A DNA stretch of 64,000 nucleotides, from contig NZ_JQMJ01000004.1 of assembly GCF_000744655.1 (NCBI RefSeq), positions 806,001 to 870,000 of the forward strand, in the 5' to 3' direction. Below are positions 60,700-64,000 of the stretch, one piece after another. Within the stretch, counting starts at the first letter, position 1; every line of letters starts with the position of its first letter. The notes under the pieces were generated by a model, which was given only the letters and a program-made list of their open reading frames with translations, did not search any database and was not told the DNA's origin. A program made the position numbers and the translations under genes. This DNA comes from Streptacidiphilus rugosus AM-16. Lineage in GTDB: Bacteria > Actinomycetota > Actinomycetes > Streptomycetales > Streptomycetaceae.

Positions 60700-60903
60700 A
60701 TGAACTTCGAACTGCAAGCCGAATACGAGTACCGGCAGATCTACGCCTGGCACATCGTCCCCACCGGCACCCACCGGAGCCTGTGCGGCAGCCCCCTCGC
60801 GCCGGCGGCCGACCTGCCCCCTATCGCCGACCTGGCCCTCACGCCGCGGACCTGCCGTACATGCGAGATCCTGCACGCGGGTCCGACACGGGCCCGACCA
60901 TGA
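60700..60903 (+). CDS. Small C-x-x-C protein (67 aa)
   Basis: ATG 60700 (MNFELQAEYEYRQIYAWHIV). It contains HRSLCGSPLAP and TPRTCRTCEILHA, so one Cys plus a C-x-x-C that could hold zinc. The layout (W-H-x-V, L-C-G-x-x-L, C-x-x-C) parallels the frameshifted gene at 10073, which suggests one widespread family of small actinobacterial proteins of unknown function. Confidence 0.6.
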   Translation: MNFELQAEYEYRQIYAWHIVPTGTHRSLCGSPLAPAADLPPIADLALTPRTCRTCEILHAGPTRARP

Positions 60904-61271
60904 TCCTCAGTTGGCAGGCGATGCGACTGCGTGCAGCTGGCCTGCCCCGGGGTTGACGGCGAGGCAGGCCAGGCCGCCGCGCTCCCCAGGCGGCGACAGT
61001 GCGCGGTCGCCGGAGTGTCCGAGCCTGCGGCGACCGCGCCGGTAAGGCACACCAAGCTCGCGGGCCGATGCGGGGGTGGCCCTTGCCTGGCGCTGGGGCC
61101 GCCGCGGGGACGAGCGGCCTACTGTCGGGGGAGTCCGCCTCCGACTCACCCAGAGTGCCGCTGCGGACACGAAGCGCTCTTGGGGCTCGTGGTCCACACT
61201 TCGAGGCCCCTCGGACCTTGACCAGCCGCGCACGCGAGGGGAGCCGACGTCGAGGCGGCGAGGCCCAAGCC
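60904..61271. other. Spacer downstream of ABC genes
   Basis: About 370 bases without a supported gene on either strand; frames are Arg/Gly/Pro-rich. No clear terminator found. Confidence 0.45.
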
Positions 61272-61997
61272 TCACCCCGGGCTGATGCGGCCGTCGCGGA
61301 GCTCCAGCACGCGGTCGGCGCGCTCCATCAGGTGCGGGTCGTGGGTGGCGACCACGACGGCGACACCGGCGCTGCGCACGAGGGCGTGCAGGAGGTGCAT
61401 GATGGCGCGGCCGGTTTCGGAGTCGAGTTGGCCGGTGGGCTCGTCGGCGATGATCAGGGCTGGCCTGTCGACCAGGGCACGGGCGATGGCGACTCGCTGC
61501 TGCTGGCCGCCGGAGAGCTCGCCCGGACGCTGTTCGGCGTGGTCGGACAGGCCGACCAGGGCGAGCACTTCTCGGACCCGGGCCTCGCGTTCGACAGGTG
61601 GCGTACGGCGCAGGCGGAGGGGGACGCCGACGTTCTCGGCCGCTGTCAGGACGGGGAGCAGGCCGAAGGACTGGAAGACGAACCCGATCCGGTCCCGGCG
61701 GACCCGCAACCGCTCGGGCTCGCTGAGGTCACTGAGGTCGAGGCCGTCGACCTGGATGCGCCCGGAGTCGGCCTGGTCGAGGCCGCCGACCAGGTTGAGC
61801 AAGGTGGTCTTGCCGGAGCCGGACCTGCCTGCGAGCGCGGTCAGCTGTCCCCGCTCGGCGGTGAAGGAGACTCCCCGCAGAGCGTGAACGGCAGCGCGTC
61901 CCGTGCCGAAGGATTTGTGGACTTCCTCCACGACGATCATCGCCGAGCCTTGCGGCGTGCTCCCTGGAGTGGTCTGGGCCTGGGCGCGGGTGGTCAT
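61272..61997 (-). CDS. ABC transporter ATPase (LolD/MacB type)
   Basis: 241 residues, complete. Walker A LAGRSGSGKTTLLNLVGGLD, Q-loop GFVFQSFGLLPVLTAAENV, signature ELSGGQQQRVAIARALVDRP, Walker B ALIIADEPTGQLDSE, H-loop VVVATHDPHL. This subgroup pairs with FtsX-like permeases to move lipids, lipoproteins or drugs, or to sense them. The ATG overlaps the stop of the preceding ATPase gene (ATGA). No permease gene is adjacent. Confidence 0.92.
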   Translation of the reverse strand: MTTRAQAQTTPGSTPQGSAMIVVEEVHKSFGTGRAAVHALRGVSFTAERGQLTALAGRSGSGKTTLLNLVGGLDQADSGRIQVDGLDLSDLSEPERLRVRRDRIGFVFQSFGLLPVLTAAENVGVPLRLRRTPPVEREARVREVLALVGLSDHAEQRPGELSGGQQQRVAIARALVDRPALIIADEPTGQLDSETGRAIMHLLHALVRSAGVAVVVATHDPHLMERADRVLELRDGRISPG

Positions 61998-62765
61998 GCC
62001 GTGTCTCCTGTGGTCTCGTCACCGACCGGGCCGGGCTGCGGGATGTCGGGCCAGACGGTGATGTGGTCGTGCTCCAGGGCGAGCCGGACGCGTCGTCGCA
62101 TGCCGAGGCCCTCGGTGAACTCGCGGGGCAGCTGCAGGCGTCCGTGGCGGTCCAGCACGGCGAACTCCGCGGAGACGCCGGTCTCCAGGGCGCGCAGGAC
62201 CTCGGTGGAGGTGCGGCCGTTGCGGATCCGGACGGTGCGTCCGACCTGCTCGGAGACGAGAGGATCGTGGGTGACCACGACCACGGTGACGCCGAGTTCG
62301 GTGTTGGCGCGGCGCAGCGCCGCGAAGATCTCCTCACTGGTGGCGGTGTCGAGTTCGCCGGTGGGTTCGTCGGCCAGCAGCACCTGGGGCCGATTGGCGA
62401 CGCTCACCGCGATCGCCACGCGCTGCTGTTCCCCGCCGGACATCTCGCCCTGACGGCGGTGGCGGCAGTGTCCGACGCCGAGCAGGTCCAGCAGTTCCTC
62501 GGCGCGGGCGCGGCGTTCGCCACGGGGCACTTTGAGGTAGGACAGGGGCAGCATCACGTTCTCTGCCGCGGTCAGGTACGGCAGCAGGTTGCGGGCGGTC
62601 TGCTGCCAGACGAACCCGACGACCCGGCGTCGGTACTCGCGGCGTTCGCGTCGCCGCATCGCCAACAGGTCGTGACCGGCCACGAGGGCCGCTCCGGCGG
62701 TGGGCGTGTCCTGACCGGACAGGATGCCGAGCAGCGTGGACTTGCCCGAGCCGGACGCGCCCACG
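61994..62765 (-). pseudogene. ABC transporter ATPase, 5'-truncated
   Basis: Reads from Walker A (VVGASGSGKSTLLGIL) through Q-loop (VVGFVWQQTARNLLPYLTAA), signature (EMSGGEQQRVAIAVSVANRP), Walker B (QVLLADEPTGELDTA) and H-loop (VVTHDPL), with a C-terminal extension of about 60 residues (LDRHGRLQLPREFTEGLGMR). The expected first 35-40 residues before Walker A are missing: upstream of about 62765 the DNA is a universal stress protein gene on the other strand. No start codon or ribosome site is evident. Confidence 0.8.
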
Positions 62766-63557
62766 ACAGAGCCGCGCGGTTGCGGACCGAACTGCTGCTT
62801 CTGCACGTCGGCGACTGGCCGGCGCACACCGCCAAGGGCAGCACGTTCGACGTCCACCAGGGCCGGATCCGCGACCTGCTCCGTTCCGCGGCCGCCGAGG
62901 CGGATCTCGACCATCCCGGTCTCACAGTGCGAACCGCGACCGCTGCAGGCGCACCGGTCCAGAGCCTGGTCGAGGCCGGCGAGCGAGCCGAGCTGCTGGT
63001 GATCGGGGTCGCGTGGACAAGGGGCGTTCCAGGGCCTGCTGGTGGGCTCCACTGCACTCGCTGTCGCGGCGCGCAGCCGATGCCCCGTCGTGCTGGTCCG
63101 GGCCGACCAGCCCTTCGGCAGCGCGGTGACGGTCGCCGACGTCGTGGTCGGGATCGACACCGCGGACAGCAGCCCGGTGGTGCTGGAGTTCGCCGTCGAG
63201 GCCGCGGAGCGGATGAAGACCGGACTGCGCGTGGTTCACGCCTGGAGCCCGCCACCGCATTGGTTCACCCAGGCACCCGCGCAGGACGACGAACACGCCC
63301 TGGCCCAGCACATGGAAGTCGATCAGCTCCAGGAGGTTCTGGCTCCGCTGAGGATCGCGCACCCGGGCGTGAACTTGGTTCCGACCACCAGAGTGGGCGG
63401 CGCGGCCGAGATCCTCACCGACGAGGGCAGGCGGGCCTCCCTCATCGTGGTCGGACGGCACGACCGCAAGCACCAGGGCATCGGCCGCCTCGGCGCCGTC
63501 ACACACGCCGCAATCCACTACACACGCTGCCCCGTCGCTGTTGTCCCCCGCCACTGA
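62765..63557 (+). pseudogene. Tandem universal stress protein, 5'-truncated and frameshifted
   Basis: Plus strand from about 62765 reads DRAARLRTELLLLHVGDWPA, the middle of a first Usp domain, and continues to AELLVIGV near 63010. One extra base there shifts the frame; GAFQGLLVGSTALAVAARSR and then a full second Usp domain follow (VVVGIDTADSSPVVLEFAVE, ASLIVVGRHDR, CPVAVVPRH), ending at 63557. The first about 30 residues are absent. The second domain alone is open from ATG 63042, so a partial product might still be made. Confidence 0.8.
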
Positions 63558-64000
63558 TCGTCACAGTGCCGGACCGGTCGCGGCCAAGGTCATCAACGCC
63601 GCAGACGTAGCCGAGGCACAGCCGACAGGTCGACGTGGACGACCTGCAGGACACGTACCCCCTGCGCTCTCCGCGGTCCGCGCGTCGGCCTCGTAGCCGA
63701 ACAACGCCTCGGCCTGACGGTTGACCAGGCGGATGCGGACGTGCCGAGCGCGACGCCCCCCGAGCACGGCAGACCACTCAGCGCACCGGCCATCGCCAAG
63801 GCAACGCCCGCCAGAGACGCGGTCACCATCAGACCCCACGCAGCGGTTACCCGCGGCACTCCTTCGGCGCCGGCTCTCATCAACCGCAGGACGCCTGGCC
63901 GTTCGCCGCAACGGACGCGCCCGCGACCTGCCGCGAGCGCGTCCGTTCCCACCATGAGACCTCCTCCCGCACGGAATCCATCGCTCGGTCTCGCCCGCGG
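63558..64000 (-). other. Region with a PAS-domain fragment
   Basis: Minus strand at about 63760-63690 reads VRIRLVNRQAEALFGYEADA, a typical PAS-domain core, but the frame is not supported beyond about 35 residues on either side. It is probably the remnant of a sensor or phosphatase gene. Other frames to 64000 are shadows; a hydrophobic stretch at 63840-63780 in another frame may be chance. Confidence 0.4.

Noticed and set aside
1..64000. CRISPR arrays, rRNA and tRNA genes
   Set aside because: No regularly spaced repeats, and no recognisable rRNA or tRNA sequence was seen on reading through.

Overview
The window is very GC-rich DNA with compact operons, many 4-base stop/start overlaps, GTG starts and strong GGAGG ribosome sites. 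It carries a conservon (cvnA-D), a CYP157-like P450, SpoIIE and HATPase/STAS regulators, and form II CO-dehydrogenase genes. All of this points to a Streptomycetaceae actinomycete (Streptomyces, Kitasatospora or Streptacidiphilus-like); I cannot assign a species. No rRNA, tRNA or CRISPR array was seen. All functions are read by eye from protein motifs; no database was searched.

Layout. (1) 1-4518, minus strand: a formate-hydrogenlyase/group 4 hydrogenase-like membrane module (NuoB-like, HyfB, HyfC, HyfE, start of HyfF), running off the left edge. It diverges from an ArsR regulator at 5104 in the manner of mycobacterial Rv0081-Rv0087. (2) 4895-12381, plus strand: a stress/dormancy-like block with ArsR, a SulP transporter, two PPOX-fold flavoproteins, a HATPase anti-sigma-type protein, a STAS protein and several very small genes. 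(3) 12589-21733: regulators and stress enzymes (GlxA-type AraC, MBL hydrolase, cupin, LuxR, SnoaL, a PAS-PAS-GAF-SpoIIE phosphatase, a membrane Ser/Thr kinase), with scars of a serine recombinase and of a transposase. (4) 21953-31273: a CYP157-like P450 without an ExxR motif, a small DMATS-type prenyltransferase operon, an IS5-family element, and a cvnABCD conservon. The P450 and the conservon share a conserved upstream element. (5) 31702-33480: a divergent IS200/IS605 element with a frame-split tnpB. (6) 33713-37698: a SWIM-protein/DUF6493-like pair. (7) 37863-43517, minus strand: a small biosynthetic operon (adenylation-carrier didomain, acyl-CoA dehydrogenase, BtrH-like acyltransferase, small barrel proteins), bounded by a decayed HxlR regulator. 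(8) 44184-47240: a DHFR-like protein followed by decayed genes and insertion-sequence remnants. (9) 47353-55223: a complete form II CO-dehydrogenase-type operon (coxS, coxL, coxM, MoxR, VWA/CoxE, XdhC/CoxF, CoxG). (10) 55297-64000: a frameshifted thpR, a secreted protein, a GntR-desaturase pair, an ABC ATPase pair, and a head-to-head junction of a 5'-truncated ABC ATPase with a 5'-truncated universal stress protein.

How the genes fit together. The left third looks like an energy-conservation and dormancy island: hydrogenase-like complex, ArsR, SulP, PPOX, HATPase/STAS, with CO-dehydrogenase at 47-55 kb as another trace-gas-type enzyme. The middle holds two small specialised-metabolism loci that I do not recognise as described clusters. 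One is prenyltransferase + haem-oxygenase-fold oxidase + nucleotidyltransferase next to a P450 and conservon. The other is A-PCP + acyl-CoA dehydrogenase + BtrH-like acyltransferase. Between them lie repeated insertion-sequence scars and decaying genes. Several single-base frameshifts could be real decay or residual assembly indels.
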